From positions 4,898,001 to 4,962,000 of the forward strand of contig NZ_CP038026.1 of assembly GCF_004421005.1 (NCBI RefSeq): a stretch of 64,000 nt of DNA, written 5' to 3'. The position numbers and the translations under genes were made by a program. The notes beneath the pieces are model-generated. The model had not been told where the DNA came from. It did no database searches and saw nothing but the letters and a program-made list of their open reading frames with translations. Every line of letters begins with the position of its first letter. The first letter of the stretch is position 1. Positions 26,092-35,408 of this stretch are shown here, piece by piece. Source of the stretch: Pseudoduganella plicata (GTDB lineage: Bacteria; Pseudomonadota; Gammaproteobacteria; Burkholderiales; Burkholderiaceae_D).

Positions 26092-26879
26092 CGATCGGAC
26101 TCATCATCATTGGCGACGAGATTTTGTCGGGCAAGCGGGTCGACCAGCACTTCCCGAAAGTGCTGCAGCTGCTGGCCGCGCGCGGCTTGCAGCTGGGCTG
26201 GGCCGAGTACCTGCCCGACGATCCGGTCCGTATCACGGCCACGCTGCGCCGCACCTTCGCCACGAGCGACATCGTGTTTTCCTGCGGCGGCATCGGCGCC
26301 ACGCCGGACGACCACACGCGTGCTGCCGCCGCTGCGGCACTGGGCCGCCCGCTCGTGCTGCACGAGGAAGGCAAGCGCAATATCCAGGCGCGTATTGTGC
26401 AGATGGCGCGGGAAGCAGGAAACGAGGCCGATCTGGCGTCGCCGGAAAACCTGCACCGCCTCAAGATGGCCGAGTTCGCCGAAGGAGCAGCGCTGATCCC
26501 CAACCCGTACAACAATATCGCCGGCTTCGCGCTGGGCACCCATTACTTCGTTCCCGGCTTCCCCGTGATGGCGTGGCCGATGATCGAGTGGGTGCTCGAT
26601 ACCCACCATGCCGACCTGTTCAACCGCGAGCCGCGCAGCGAGCGGGCCGTGCTGGTGTACGAGGCCGCCGAATCGGCGTTGACGCCGCTGATGGTGGCGC
26701 TGGAGACATCCTTCCCCGGCATCAAGGTGTTCAGCCTGCCCAGCGTGGGCGACGCCCGGACACGCCGGCATATCGAGCTGGGCGTGAAGGGCGCGCCTGA
26801 TCAGGTCGAGTCCGCTTTTGCACGCCTGTGCGCCGGCCTCGATGCGCTGCGCGCCGAGTATCATCCCGTCGACAGATGA
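26088..26879 (+). CDS. CinA/MoaB-like molybdopterin-binding domain protein
   Basis: A 263-residue protein corresponding to the N-terminal (MoaB/MogA-like) half of CinA: it begins GLIIIGDEILSGKRVDQHF, contains FSCGGIGATPDDHTRAAAAA and has the IPNPYNNIAGF segment. The C-terminal NMN amidase domain of full CinA is absent. Such short proteins are annotated as competence/damage-inducible protein A; some act as nucleotide pyrophosphatases. The start overlaps the EI24 stop (ATGA). It is the last gene of the unit and is followed by a clear terminator. Confidence 0.9.
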   Translation: MTIGLIIIGDEILSGKRVDQHFPKVLQLLAARGLQLGWAEYLPDDPVRITATLRRTFATSDIVFSCGGIGATPDDHTRAAAAAALGRPLVLHEEGKRNIQARIVQMAREAGNEADLASPENLHRLKMAEFAEGAALIPNPYNNIAGFALGTHYFVPGFPVMAWPMIEWVLDTHHADLFNREPRSERAVLVYEAAESALTPLMVALETSFPGIKVFSLPSVGDARTRRHIELGVKGAPDQVESAFARLCAGLDALRAEYHPVDR

Positions 26880-26921
26880 CGCCCGTGTGACGCCGATGTG
26901 ACAGCATGTTTGCACGTCAAC

Positions 26922-26950
26922 CAACGGGCCATGCGGCCCGTTGTTTTTTT
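26922..26950 (+). terminator. Terminator of the five-gene unit ending in the CinA-like gene
   Basis: CAACGGGCC-ATGC-GGCCCGTTG is followed by seven T residues, 43 bp after the stop. Confidence 0.85.
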
Positions 26951-27166
26951 GCGAAAATGACGGGGCCGCGTCAATTATTCGCCGAGTTGGGCTGTGCGCG
27001 TCAGGCCGATGTGGTGCAATGACGTTAGCGCGCTGCAACATAAACGGGGCGGCGCAACGAGTCGTCGGCGCAAACGCCAACGATGCACCGGATACTAAAA
27101 TCGCAGCAGTGATGTAGCAGAACCGCAGTACACCACGCAGCAAAACCACGCAGTCATTTGAATTCT

Positions 27167-30100
27167 ATGTCTTCCCAAACCGACCACGAGAGCCCGCGCC
27201 TGGACGACGACCAACCGGCCACGCCGCCACCCTCCGAACCCCGCAAGAGCCGCCGTTCGCGCAATGCCTTCATCGTCCTGATGCTGGTCGTGCTGTCGTT
27301 CGCGATCTGGTGGATGGTGCAGGAGTTCCGGACCTCGACAATGCAGTCGCGCTATTTCTCCGGCGTCGTCAAGCAGCTCACCTACAAGGTCGAACCCGGC
27401 CCCAGCAAGTCGATCCGCTTTCCGAAGGAGAGCCCGTACGACGAGCGCCTGGGCTATGCCAATATCCCGGACTACCTGGCCCGGCTGAAGCAGCGCGACT
27501 ACGAGATCACGGCGCAGGCGCGCTTCTCGCCGAAGATGGTGCAGCTGGCCGACATGGGCGTGTTCACCACGTTCCGCGAAAAGACCCGCACGGGCCTGAC
27601 GATCTACGACTGCCGCGCGCAGCCGCTGTTCAGCGCCAGTTACCCGGAGCGGATCTATCCGGGCTTCGAACAGGCCCCCCAGGCGTTGATCCACAGCCTG
27701 CTGTTCATCGAGAACCGCGAGCTGCTCGACAACAAATATCCGACCCGCAATCCGGCCGTCGAGTGGGACCGGCTGTCGAAGGCGATCCTGGAAAAATCGG
27801 CCAGCGCCGTTGGGCTGGTGGGCAGCCGCGCCGCCGGCGGCAGCACGCTGGCCACGCAGATCGAGAAATACCGCCACTCGCCGGAAGGTCGCACGGGATC
27901 GATGAAGGACAAGCTGCAGCAGATGGTTTCGGCCACGTTGCGCGCCTACCAGCAGGGCCCGGACACGACGGCGGTGCGCCGCCAGATCGTCGTCGATTAC
28001 CTGAACACCGTGCCGCTGTCGGCGAAGCCGGGCTACGGGGAAGTCAACGGCATCGGTGACGGCATGTGGGTCTGGTACGGCCGCGACTTCAACGAAGTCA
28101 ACGAGCTGCTGTCGGGCAGCATGGACAAGCCGGGCAGCGCGCTGGCCTTCAAGGAAGCGCTGTCGCTGCTGATCGCGCAGCGCCGCCCCAGCTACTACCT
28201 GGGCGCCGGCGACGAGGACCTGGAAACGCTGGCCAACAGCCACCTGCGCCTGCTGGCGCAGGCCGGCGTTATCACGCCGGCACTGCGCGATGCGGCGCTG
28301 CAGGTCAAACTGCGTCCGGCCCAGGGCAATGGCCTGCAGTCGGCGCCGCCGATGAGCTACGTGACGAAAAAGGCGTCGAACGCCGTGCGCGTGCACCTGG
28401 CAAACCTGCTGGGCGACAACCGCATGTACAACCTGGACCGGCTCGACCTGTCCGTCGTCAGCACGCTCGATGCCACGGCGCAGAAGGCCGTGACGTCGAT
28501 GCTGCGCGAGCTGCGCGAGGTGGAAGTGGCGGAAAAGGCCGGCCTGACGGGCAAGGGCATGCTGGGCAACGGCGATCCGGCCAACGTCGTCTACAGCTTC
28601 ACCTTGCTGGAGAAGGGCGACAAGGTCAACTACCTGCGCGTGCAGACGGATAACTACGACCAGCCGCTGGACATCAACGAGGGCGCGAAGCTGGATCTGG
28701 GCTCCACGGCCAAGCTGCGCACCCTGGTGACGTACATGGACATCGTCGACCAGCTGCACAAGAAGTACGGCCGCATGAGCGTGGCCGAACTGCAGAAGGT
28801 CATCGTCGATCCGAAGGACCGCCTGACCACGTGGGGCATCGAGTACCTGGCGATGACGCCGATGGACAAGCGCGACCTGACGGGGATGCTGAATGCGGCA
28901 ATGGAGCGCAAGTATTCGGGCAATCCCGGCGAAGGCTTCTTCACCGGCGGCGGATTGCACTACTTCGGCAACTTCTCCAAGCTGGACGACTCGAAAATCC
29001 TGACGGTGCGCGAAGGCCTGCGTCATTCGACGAACCTGTTGTTCGTGCGCCTGATGCGCGACGTGGTGCGCTACTACTCGTTCCAGACGCCGGGTTCATC
29101 GGCCAGCCTGCTGGCCGATGCGGACGATCCGCGCCGCGCCCAGTACCTGGCGCGCTTCGCCGACAAGGAAGGCAAGGAATTCCTGTACCGCTTCTACGCC
29201 AAGTACAAGGGCAAGCCGAAGTCGCAGCTGGACAGGATTCTCGTGGACAGCATCCGCCCGACCCCGGTGCGCCTGGCGAACATCCACCGCACACTGTTCC
29301 CGAACGCGTCGCTAGGCGAGTTCGCGATGTTCGTCAACGGTAACCTGACGACGCAGAACGAAGTGCCGCAAGAGCGCCTGGAAAAGATGTACGACCAGTA
29401 CGCGATGGACAAGTGGAACCTGGCCGACCGTGGCTACCTGTCGAACGTCCACCCGCTGGAGCTGTGGCTGGTGTCCTACCTGCGCCAGCACGAAGGCGCC
29501 ACGCTGTCGCAGGCGGTGGCCGCGTCGGCGAAGGAGCGCCAGGAAGTGTATCAGTGGCTGTTCAAGACGCACCGCAAGCACGCCCAGGACCGCCGCATCG
29601 CCGGCCTGCTGGAAATGGAAGCGTTCATGGAAATCCACCGCCAGTGGAAGAAGATGGGCTATCCGTTCGATTCGCTGGTGCCGTCGTACGCGACCACCCT
29701 GGGCGCATCGGCCGACCGTCCGGCCGCGCTGGCCGAGATGATGGGCATTATCGTGAACGGCGGCGTGCGCAAGCCAACGCAACGCATCGATGCACTGCAC
29801 TTCGCCGCCGGCACGCCGTACGACACGAAAGTGGCGCGAGCCAGGCAGGTCGCCGCCGAGCAGGTGCTGTCGCCGGAAGTGGCGCGCGTGGTGGCCGATG
29901 AAATCCGCGGCGTCGTCTCGGACGGCACGGCCAAGCGTGCCAAGGAAGCATTTATCGCGGCCGACGGCACCCATATCCTTGTCGGCGGCAAAACGGGTAC
30001 GGGCGACCAGCGCTTCGACGTCTACGGTGGCGGCGGTCGCCTGATCGAATCGCGCTACGTGAACCGTTCGGCCACGTTCGTGTTCAATATCGGCGAACGC

Positions 30101-30310
30101 TTCTTCGGCAGCATGACGGCCTACGTGCACGGCCCGGACTCGAAGAACTACGACTTCACCAGCGCCCTGCCGGTGCAGTTGCTGACGGTGCTGGCGCCAA
30201 GCCTGATGCCGCTGATCGAGCCAAACCAGAAGGCCGCGCTGCCCACCGATTCGTCGGTGGCCGCCGCTGCCGCCGCGCTGGGTGCTCCCGTCAAAGCCTG
30301 CGGTGGTTGA
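27167..30310 (+). CDS. Divergent class A penicillin-binding protein (GT51 + transpeptidase)
   Basis: A 1047-residue bitopic membrane protein. The cytoplasmic N-terminus is charged, followed by one membrane helix (NAFIVLMLVVLSFAIWWMV). A glycosyltransferase-51 region follows (FIENRELLD, then GGSTLATQIEKY at about 224), and later the penicillin-binding triad DLGSTAKLRT (about 513), HSTNLLF (about 620) and GGKTGTGD (about 942). It would polymerise and cross-link peptidoglycan in the periplasm. Both GT51 motifs differ from the usual EDxxFxxH and GASTITQQ forms. It is about 250 residues longer than PBP1a. The ATG start was preferred over a TTG three codons upstream; neither has a clear ribosome-binding site. 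Confidence 0.83.
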   Translation: MSSQTDHESPRLDDDQPATPPPSEPRKSRRSRNAFIVLMLVVLSFAIWWMVQEFRTSTMQSRYFSGVVKQLTYKVEPGPSKSIRFPKESPYDERLGYANIPDYLARLKQRDYEITAQARFSPKMVQLADMGVFTTFREKTRTGLTIYDCRAQPLFSASYPERIYPGFEQAPQALIHSLLFIENRELLDNKYPTRNPAVEWDRLSKAILEKSASAVGLVGSRAAGGSTLATQIEKYRHSPEGRTGSMKDKLQQMVSATLRAYQQGPDTTAVRRQIVVDYLNTVPLSAKPGYGEVNGIGDGMWVWYGRDFNEVNELLSGSMDKPGSALAFKEALSLLIAQRRPSYYLGAGDEDLETLANSHLRLLAQAGVITPALRDAALQVKLRPAQGNGLQSAPPMSYVTKKASNAVRVHLANLLGDNRMYNLDRLDLSVVSTLDATAQKAVTSMLRELREVEVAEKAGLTGKGMLGNGDPANVVYSFTLLEKGDKVNYLRVQTDNYDQPLDINEGAKLDLGSTAKLRTLVTYMDIVDQLHKKYGRMSVAELQKVIVDPKDRLTTWGIEYLAMTPMDKRDLTGMLNAAMERKYSGNPGEGFFTGGGLHYFGNFSKLDDSKILTVREGLRHSTNLLFVRLMRDVVRYYSFQTPGSSASLLADADDPRRAQYLARFADKEGKEFLYRFYAKYKGKPKSQLDRILVDSIRPTPVRLANIHRTLFPNASLGEFAMFVNGNLTTQNEVPQERLEKMYDQYAMDKWNLADRGYLSNVHPLELWLVSYLRQHEGATLSQAVAASAKERQEVYQWLFKTHRKHAQDRRIAGLLEMEAFMEIHRQWKKMGYPFDSLVPSYATTLGASADRPAALAEMMGIIVNGGVRKPTQRIDALHFAAGTPYDTKVARARQVAAEQVLSPEVARVVADEIRGVVSDGTAKRAKEAFIAADGTHILVGGKTGTGDQRFDVYGGGGRLIESRYVNRSATFVFNIGERFFGSMTAYVHGPDSKNYDFTSALPVQLLTVLAPSLMPLIEPNQKAALPTDSSVAAAAAALGAPVKACGG

Positions 30311-30419
30311 ACGATTGTTGGCCAAATGCCGGGGGGCAGAGCTTGGAAGATGGCCCTGCTCCCGGCGTTTCCGCTACAAACCTTGCGCAGCGGATGAAAA
30401 GTTGGCATCGTAGCCAGCC

Positions 30420-31817
30420 ATGAAACCCGTCCTCCGCTCCACGATGAACCGCATCCGCAAGTTCACGAACTTTTCCATACGCGATCTCATCGCGTCCGCC
30501 GCTCCCACCATCCTCGTCATCGCCGCCATCTGCCTCGCCGCCTACCTGATCGTCGATCCGGCGCCGCCGCGCAAGGTCGTGCTGGGGACGGGCCAGGACA
30601 ACAGCGCCTATGACGTCTTCGGCAAGAAGTACGCCGCGGCGCTCAAGGGCGACGGCATCGCCGTTACGCTGCAGCCATCGCACGGCTCGCGCGAGAACCT
30701 GCGCCTGCTGAAGGAAGGGAAGGTCGATATCGCCTTCATGCAGAGCGGGACGACCGACGAGTCGGCGCCGGAACGCGAGGGCCTCGTCTCGCTGGGCAGC
30801 CTGTTCACGGAACCCGTCTGGCTGTTCCTGCGCGAGCGTCCCGGCCAGCAGCCGATCGCGCAGCTGACGCAGTTGCGCGGCCTGAAGATCAATATCGGCG
30901 CCGGGGGCAGCGGGGCGCCGCGGCTGTTCCGGCAGATCCTCGACGTGAACGGTGTCGCCCCGGGCGAGCTGCAGGTCAGCCAGCTCGATAACACGCCGGC
31001 CACCGTGGAGCTGCTGGAAGGGCGCATCGACGGCCTGGTGTTCGCGGCCGCGCCGGACGATCCGCTGATCCAGATGCTGCTGCAGACGCCTGGCGTGGCG
31101 CTGTTCGATTTCACGCAGGCCGAGGCCTATACGCGCCGCCTGCCGTTCCTGACGCACGTGACGCTGCCGCGCGGGATTGTCGACCTGGGGCGCGACCTGC
31201 CGGCGCGCGACTATCACCTGATCGCGCCGACGGCCACGCTGGTGGCGCGCGAGGATCTGCACCCGGCGTTGATCGAGCTGTTCGTGCAGGCCGCGGCGAA
31301 GATTCACGGCGGGGCGGGGTGGTTCTCGCAGCAGGGTCAGTTCCCGTCCGCGCGCTACACGGAGATTCCCGTCGCCGACGAGGCGGCGAAGTTCTACAAG
31401 GACGGCGCGCCGTTCCTGCAGCGCTACATGAGCTTCTGGCTGGCGAACTTCCTCGACCGCATGTGGGTGCTCGTCGTGGCGCTGGGTGCGCTGATCCTGC
31501 CGTTATCAAAAGTGGTGCCGCCGCTGTACGTGTGGCGCGTCCGCTCGCGCATCTATCGCTGGTACGGCCAGCTGCGCACGGTGGAACAGGCGCTGGAAGA
31601 GGTACCGCGCGAGGCACCCGCGGCGCAGCGGATGCAAGTGGGGCGCGCGCAGCTGGCGCGGCTGAACGACATCGAGGACCGCGTCAACCAGATCTCCGTG
31701 CCGCTGTCGTTTGCCGACGATTTGTATGGCCTGCGCAGCCACATCCAGTTCGTCCGGCAGCGGATTCTTAGCCAAACACCGGATCTGGCGACAGAAAATA
31801 CGGCCATTGCTGAATAG
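30420..31817 (+). CDS. TAXI family TRAP transporter solute-binding protein
   Basis: A 465-residue protein. After a membrane anchor (about residues 26-45, APTILVIAAICLAAYLIV) comes a periplasmic TAXI/NMT1-like binding domain (VVLGTGQDNSAYDVFGKKYA, DIAFMQSGTTDE, LRGLKINIGAGGSG). A second membrane helix (about 345-363, WVLVVALGALILPL) leads to a cytoplasmic helical tail. TRAP systems take up organic acids such as glutamate or 2-oxoacids. No TRAP permease genes are nearby. The double-anchored form is common in Burkholderiales and may have another use. Confidence 0.83.
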   Translation: MKPVLRSTMNRIRKFTNFSIRDLIASAAPTILVIAAICLAAYLIVDPAPPRKVVLGTGQDNSAYDVFGKKYAAALKGDGIAVTLQPSHGSRENLRLLKEGKVDIAFMQSGTTDESAPEREGLVSLGSLFTEPVWLFLRERPGQQPIAQLTQLRGLKINIGAGGSGAPRLFRQILDVNGVAPGELQVSQLDNTPATVELLEGRIDGLVFAAAPDDPLIQMLLQTPGVALFDFTQAEAYTRRLPFLTHVTLPRGIVDLGRDLPARDYHLIAPTATLVAREDLHPALIELFVQAAAKIHGGAGWFSQQGQFPSARYTEIPVADEAAKFYKDGAPFLQRYMSFWLANFLDRMWVLVVALGALILPLSKVVPPLYVWRVRSRIYRWYGQLRTVEQALEEVPREAPAAQRMQVGRAQLARLNDIEDRVNQISVPLSFADDLYGLRSHIQFVRQRILSQTPDLATENTAIAE

Positions 31818-31966
31818 ACCGTTTGTTTATCGCCACAGCTTGCCCTTTTAGCCACTGATTGATTTGACAGCAAGGCGCCCGCGCCGGGAAGATAAAGCCG
31901 ACTGCCGCGCGCCGCGGCGGCCCTGCTGGATCGCCTGGCTCAATCATTGAACGAAAAGGGATCAAG

Positions 31967-34465
31967 ATGCACCGGAATACCGTACCCACCAAGCTTCTTC
32001 TCGCCGCCGCCATCGCCTCGCTGTTCGGCCACGCCGGTGCCCAGGCCCAGACGGCCGACACGCCGGCCGTCGAATCGACCGTCATCGTGACGGGCACGCG
32101 GGTCTCGAACCGCACGGTGCTCGACACGTCCGCGCCCGTCGACATCATCTCGGCCGACACCATCAAGAACACGGGGGTACCGGAGATCACGCAGGCGCTG
32201 TCGGTGGCGCTGCCATCGCTGAACTTCCCGCGTCCGGGCCTGGCCGACGGCACCGATACCATCCGGCCGGCCACGTTGCGCGGCCTGGCGCCGGACCAGA
32301 CGCTGGTGCTGGTGAACGGCAAGCGCCGGCATACGTCGTCGCTGGTCAACCTGAACGGCACCATCGGCCGCGGCTCGGCCGCCGTCGACATGAACACGAT
32401 CCCGACGGGCATCGTCAAGACCATCGAAGTGCTGCGCGACGGCGCCTCCGCGCAGTACGGCTCGGACGCCATCGCCGGCGTCGTCAACATCCGGCTGCGC
32501 AACGACCACAGCGGCGGCGAGGCCGTCGTCAGCTACGGCAAGCGCATCACGGACTACAGCTTCGAGCCCGTGCCGGGACCGGCCGGCGCCACGTGGAGCA
32601 GCGAGACGGAGCGCTCGCGCCATGACGGCGGCGTGGCCACCGTCAGCCTGTGGAAGGGACTCTCGTTCGGCGAGACGGGTTTCGTGACCATCGCGGCCGA
32701 ATACAAGGACCAGGACCATACGGAGCGGGGCGGCTACGACATGCGCCAGCAGTACCCGCTCCTCAGTGGCCAACAAGCTGGGCAGTTAGATCCACGCGAG
32801 AACACGATCGACCGCTTCAACGCGTGGTACGGCGAACCGGAAATGAAGCAGTCCACGATTTTCGCCAACGCCGGCATGAACCTGGGCGGCAGCGTCAAGC
32901 TGTATGGCTGGAGCAGCTACCAGAAGCGCGAGGCCCGCTCGGCCGGCTTCTTCCGCCGCGCGCTGCAGGACAATAACGTCATCGCCATCTATCCGAACGG
33001 CTTCCTGCCGATCATCGCCCCAAGCGTGGACGACTTCAGCATCGCCGGCGGCGTCACGTGGACGCTGGACGGCTGGGACATGGACAGCTCGCTCAGCTAC
33101 GGCAAGAACAAGATGGGCTACACCATCGAGAACACCTTGAACCGCTCGCTGGGCGCGGCCAGCCCGACGACGTTCGACGCGGGCGGATATTCGTACGACC
33201 AGCTGACGTACAACCTGTCGGCCGTGCGCCAGTTCGACTGGGGCCTGTCGTCGCCCGTCAACCTGGCGCTGGGTGCCGAGGCGCGCCGCGAAGGCTACAA
33301 GCTGGAAGCGGGCGAGCCGGATTCGTACCGCAACGGCGGCATCCTGCTGCCATCGGGCCTGCCTACGGCGTCCGGCGCGCAGGTGTTCCCGGGCTTCCGC
33401 CCAAGCGACGAATCGGACAGCCACCGCAACGCGTTCAGCGTGTTCGCCGACGTGGAAGCGAACCTGACGCCGGAGCTGCTGGCGTCCTTCGCCGTGCGCG
33501 GCGAGCACTACTCGGACTTCGGCAACAACTGGTCCGGCAAGCTGGCGGGGCGCTATAACTTCACCCCGGCATTCGCGCTGCGCGGCTCCGTGCAGAACGG
33601 CTTCCGCGCGCCGTCGATGCAGCAGCAGTTCTTCACGTCCACGTCCACCAATTTCATCAACGGCATTCCGTTCGACCTGACGACGTTCAAGCCGACTGCC
33701 CCGGCCGCGGTGGCGCTGGGCGCGAAGCCGCTCGATGCCGAGAAGTCCACCAACTTCTCGCTGGGCGCCGTGGCGAAATTCGGCCGTGGCAGCATCACCG
33801 TCGACGGTTACCACATCAAGATCCGCAACCGCATCGTGCTGTCCGAGAACCTGACGCAGGCGAACGTGCGCAATTACCTGACCGCGAACGGCTTTCCCGG
33901 CGTGGGCGGCGGGCGCTTCTTCATCAACGGCGTGGATACGACGACCAAAGGGGTGGACATCGTCGCCAACTACCCGTTCGCGCTGGGCCAGGCCGGCAAG
34001 ATCGACCTGACGCTGGCCGGCAACTACACGGACACCGAAGTGACGAAGGTGCCGGCAACGGCGCAGCTGGCGGCATTGTCGCCGGCGCCGGTGCTGTTCG
34101 ACCGCGTCAACGTGCTGACGTTCGAGGAAGGCACGCCGAAGACCAAGTTCACGGCCAGCGGCACGTGGTTGCTGGGTCCCTGGGGCGCCACGTTGCGCGC
34201 CACGCGCTACGGCAAGGTGCTGACGCCAAGCTCGGCGCCATTCCCCGACCACCTGATGTCGGCCCGCACGCTGGTGGACCTTGAGGGACGCTTTGCGATC
34301 ACGAAGGCGATGACGTTTGCCGTCGGCGCGGAAAACCTGTTCGACCAGTACCCGGACCCGTATCCGGCCGTGCTGAACTCGACGGGTAATGCGCCGTTCA
34401 CCAACTACTCGCCGTTCGGCCGTTCGGGCCGCTACGTCTACGCGCGCCTGAGCTACTCGCTGTAA
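31967..34465 (+). CDS. TonB-dependent outer-membrane receptor
   Basis: An 832-residue receptor. A signal peptide (to about residue 28, ending HAGAQAQ) is followed by the plug domain, which begins VIVTGTRVSN and contains LRGLAPDQTLVLVNGKRRH, VDMNTIPTGIVKTIEVLRDG and AQYGSDAIAGVVNIRL. The remaining 650 residues form the 22-strand beta-barrel, ending YVYARLSYSL. No STN signalling domain precedes the plug, so it is a transporter rather than a transducer. The substrate is unknown; siderophore, metal or oligosaccharide uptake are all possible. It stands alone, 150 bp after the TAXI protein gene. Confidence 0.92.
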   Translation: MHRNTVPTKLLLAAAIASLFGHAGAQAQTADTPAVESTVIVTGTRVSNRTVLDTSAPVDIISADTIKNTGVPEITQALSVALPSLNFPRPGLADGTDTIRPATLRGLAPDQTLVLVNGKRRHTSSLVNLNGTIGRGSAAVDMNTIPTGIVKTIEVLRDGASAQYGSDAIAGVVNIRLRNDHSGGEAVVSYGKRITDYSFEPVPGPAGATWSSETERSRHDGGVATVSLWKGLSFGETGFVTIAAEYKDQDHTERGGYDMRQQYPLLSGQQAGQLDPRENTIDRFNAWYGEPEMKQSTIFANAGMNLGGSVKLYGWSSYQKREARSAGFFRRALQDNNVIAIYPNGFLPIIAPSVDDFSIAGGVTWTLDGWDMDSSLSYGKNKMGYTIENTLNRSLGAASPTTFDAGGYSYDQLTYNLSAVRQFDWGLSSPVNLALGAEARREGYKLEAGEPDSYRNGGILLPSGLPTASGAQVFPGFRPSDESDSHRNAFSVFADVEANLTPELLASFAVRGEHYSDFGNNWSGKLAGRYNFTPAFALRGSVQNGFRAPSMQQQFFTSTSTNFINGIPFDLTTFKPTAPAAVALGAKPLDAEKSTNFSLGAVAKFGRGSITVDGYHIKIRNRIVLSENLTQANVRNYLTANGFPGVGGGRFFINGVDTTTKGVDIVANYPFALGQAGKIDLTLAGNYTDTEVTKVPATAQLAALSPAPVLFDRVNVLTFEEGTPKTKFTASGTWLLGPWGATLRATRYGKVLTPSSAPFPDHLMSARTLVDLEGRFAITKAMTFAVGAENLFDQYPDPYPAVLNSTGNAPFTNYSPFGRSGRYVYARLSYSL

Positions 34466-34486
34466 CGCAAGTCGCAGGGAACTTGC

Positions 34487-34572
34487 TGGGGACTGTCCCT
34501 TCGGGACTGTCCCCGACTTTGCTTTCCGCTAATGACCCCGCTGCTTCCGGTAAACCTCGGGGACAGTCCCCA
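34487..34572. repeat. GGGGAC palindrome family, copy 2
   Basis: Three GGGGACTGTCCCC-type units occur in 86 bp: TGGGGACTGTCCC and GGGACTGTCCCC flank a CTTC loop, and a third, GGGGACAGTCCCCA, is inverted. The element lies between the converging TonB receptor and rhodanese genes and resembles the unit at 19.6 kb. Confidence 0.65.
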
Positions 34573-34577
34573 CTGCA

Positions 34578-35048
34578 TCAGGCGCCCACCCAGGGCAACC
34601 CGGCCTTGCACCATCCCCCGACTGTCTTCCGATGCCCCTCGGCGTCCTTGTCCCCCTCGAACCCCTCCAGGATATCGAAGCTGTTGGCATAGCCGTTCTC
34701 CGTGGCCAGCCTGGCGGCATGCCGCGAGCGCACGCCGGAGCGGCACAGGAACAGCAGCACGTCGTCTTTCGACGCCAGCGCGGCCAGTTGCTCGGCGAAC
34801 GCCGGATTCGGCACGCCGCCCGGATACGTACTCCACTGCACCGCGCCATGCTGGGCGTCCGGAATCGCCACGCGGCCGACCCAGTCGCGCTCGGCGTTGG
34901 TGCGCACGTCGATCAGCCGGACGTTGGGATGTTCCTCCAGCAGTTGATATGCTTCCTGTGGCGTGACCGCTCCAGCATAGGGCAGTCCCGTGCCGCGCTC
35001 GCGGGCGCGTTCGAGGATGTCGGAGTCAATGCCTGTTTTGGTACTCAT
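34578..35048 (-). CDS. Rhodanese-like domain protein
   Basis: A 156-residue cytoplasmic single-domain rhodanese. The fold begins VTPQEAYQLLEEHPNVRLID and the active-site loop CRSGVRS carries the catalytic cysteine that takes up a persulfide. RLIDVRTNAERDWVG is the CH2A-like motif. The physiological donor and acceptor are not known. It is divergent from glnA across a 360-bp regulatory region, and there is no sign of an operon. Confidence 0.88.
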   Translation of the reverse strand: MSTKTGIDSDILERARERGTGLPYAGAVTPQEAYQLLEEHPNVRLIDVRTNAERDWVGRVAIPDAQHGAVQWSTYPGGVPNPAFAEQLAALASKDDVLLFLCRSGVRSRHAARLATENGYANSFDILEGFEGDKDAEGHRKTVGGWCKAGLPWVGA

Positions 35049-35197
35049 TTCGCGGTATCCCTCGAGGATCTTCGTTTATCATTGCGCGCGCCGGGTATTG
35101 ACGACAGCGTGCCTGCAGCGCATACAGGGACTGGGATGCACCAATATATCCGGAATCGCCGACACGCTGCCCGAATTCGGTGCAGAATGCACGCATC

Positions 35198-35212
35198 GCA
35201 CCAAAGCGGTGC
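35198..35212. promoter_or_regulatory. NtrC-type binding site 1 upstream of glnA
   Basis: GCACC-N5-GGTGC is a perfect match to the dyad bound by NtrC. It lies about 130 bp upstream of the sigma-54 element, a normal enhancer distance. Confidence 0.7.
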
Positions 35213-35224
35213 GGTGCGGAGGTT

Positions 35225-35239
35225 GCGCTAACGTGGTGC
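35225..35239. promoter_or_regulatory. NtrC-type binding site 2 upstream of glnA
   Basis: GCGCT-N5-GGTGC is a near match to the NtrC dyad, 27 bp from site 1 (centre to centre). Paired sites on similar helical faces are usual for cooperative NtrC binding. Confidence 0.55.
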
Positions 35240-35330
35240 AAAACAGGCCCGCGGCAGGCCCCGAACGATTTTAGTTTCCGTTGGCAGCAAGATCAATGAA
35301 GCAATTCGACTATGCTTCCTCGCTCTTTAC

Positions 35331-35346
35331 TGGCACGCTTTCTGCT
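35331..35346 (+). promoter_or_regulatory. Sigma-54 (-24/-12) promoter of glnA
   Basis: TGGCAC-N5-CTGCT matches the sigma-54 consensus with GG and GC exactly ten bases apart. It lies 62 bp before the glnA ATG. With the upstream NtrC dyads it indicates nitrogen-limitation control. Confidence 0.7.
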
Positions 35347-35408
35347 TTACGTTATTGAAGTTTCCGCCGCACACTGTGCTGGCAGCCCTTTTCACTTAGG
35401 AGATACGC

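Larger units (their letters stand above)
35049..35408. other. Regulatory region between the rhodanese gene and glnA
   Basis: This 360-bp gap holds no gene. Its glnA-proximal half contains two NtrC-type dyads, a sigma-54 promoter match and the glnA ribosome-binding site (TTAGGAG). The rhodanese-proximal half has no clear -10/-35 pair. Confidence 0.6.

Noticed and set aside
31967..34465. The TonB receptor as a FecA-type signal transducer working with the anti-sigma protein at 20.7 kb
   Set aside because: There is no N-terminal STN domain before the plug and the two genes are 10 kb apart.
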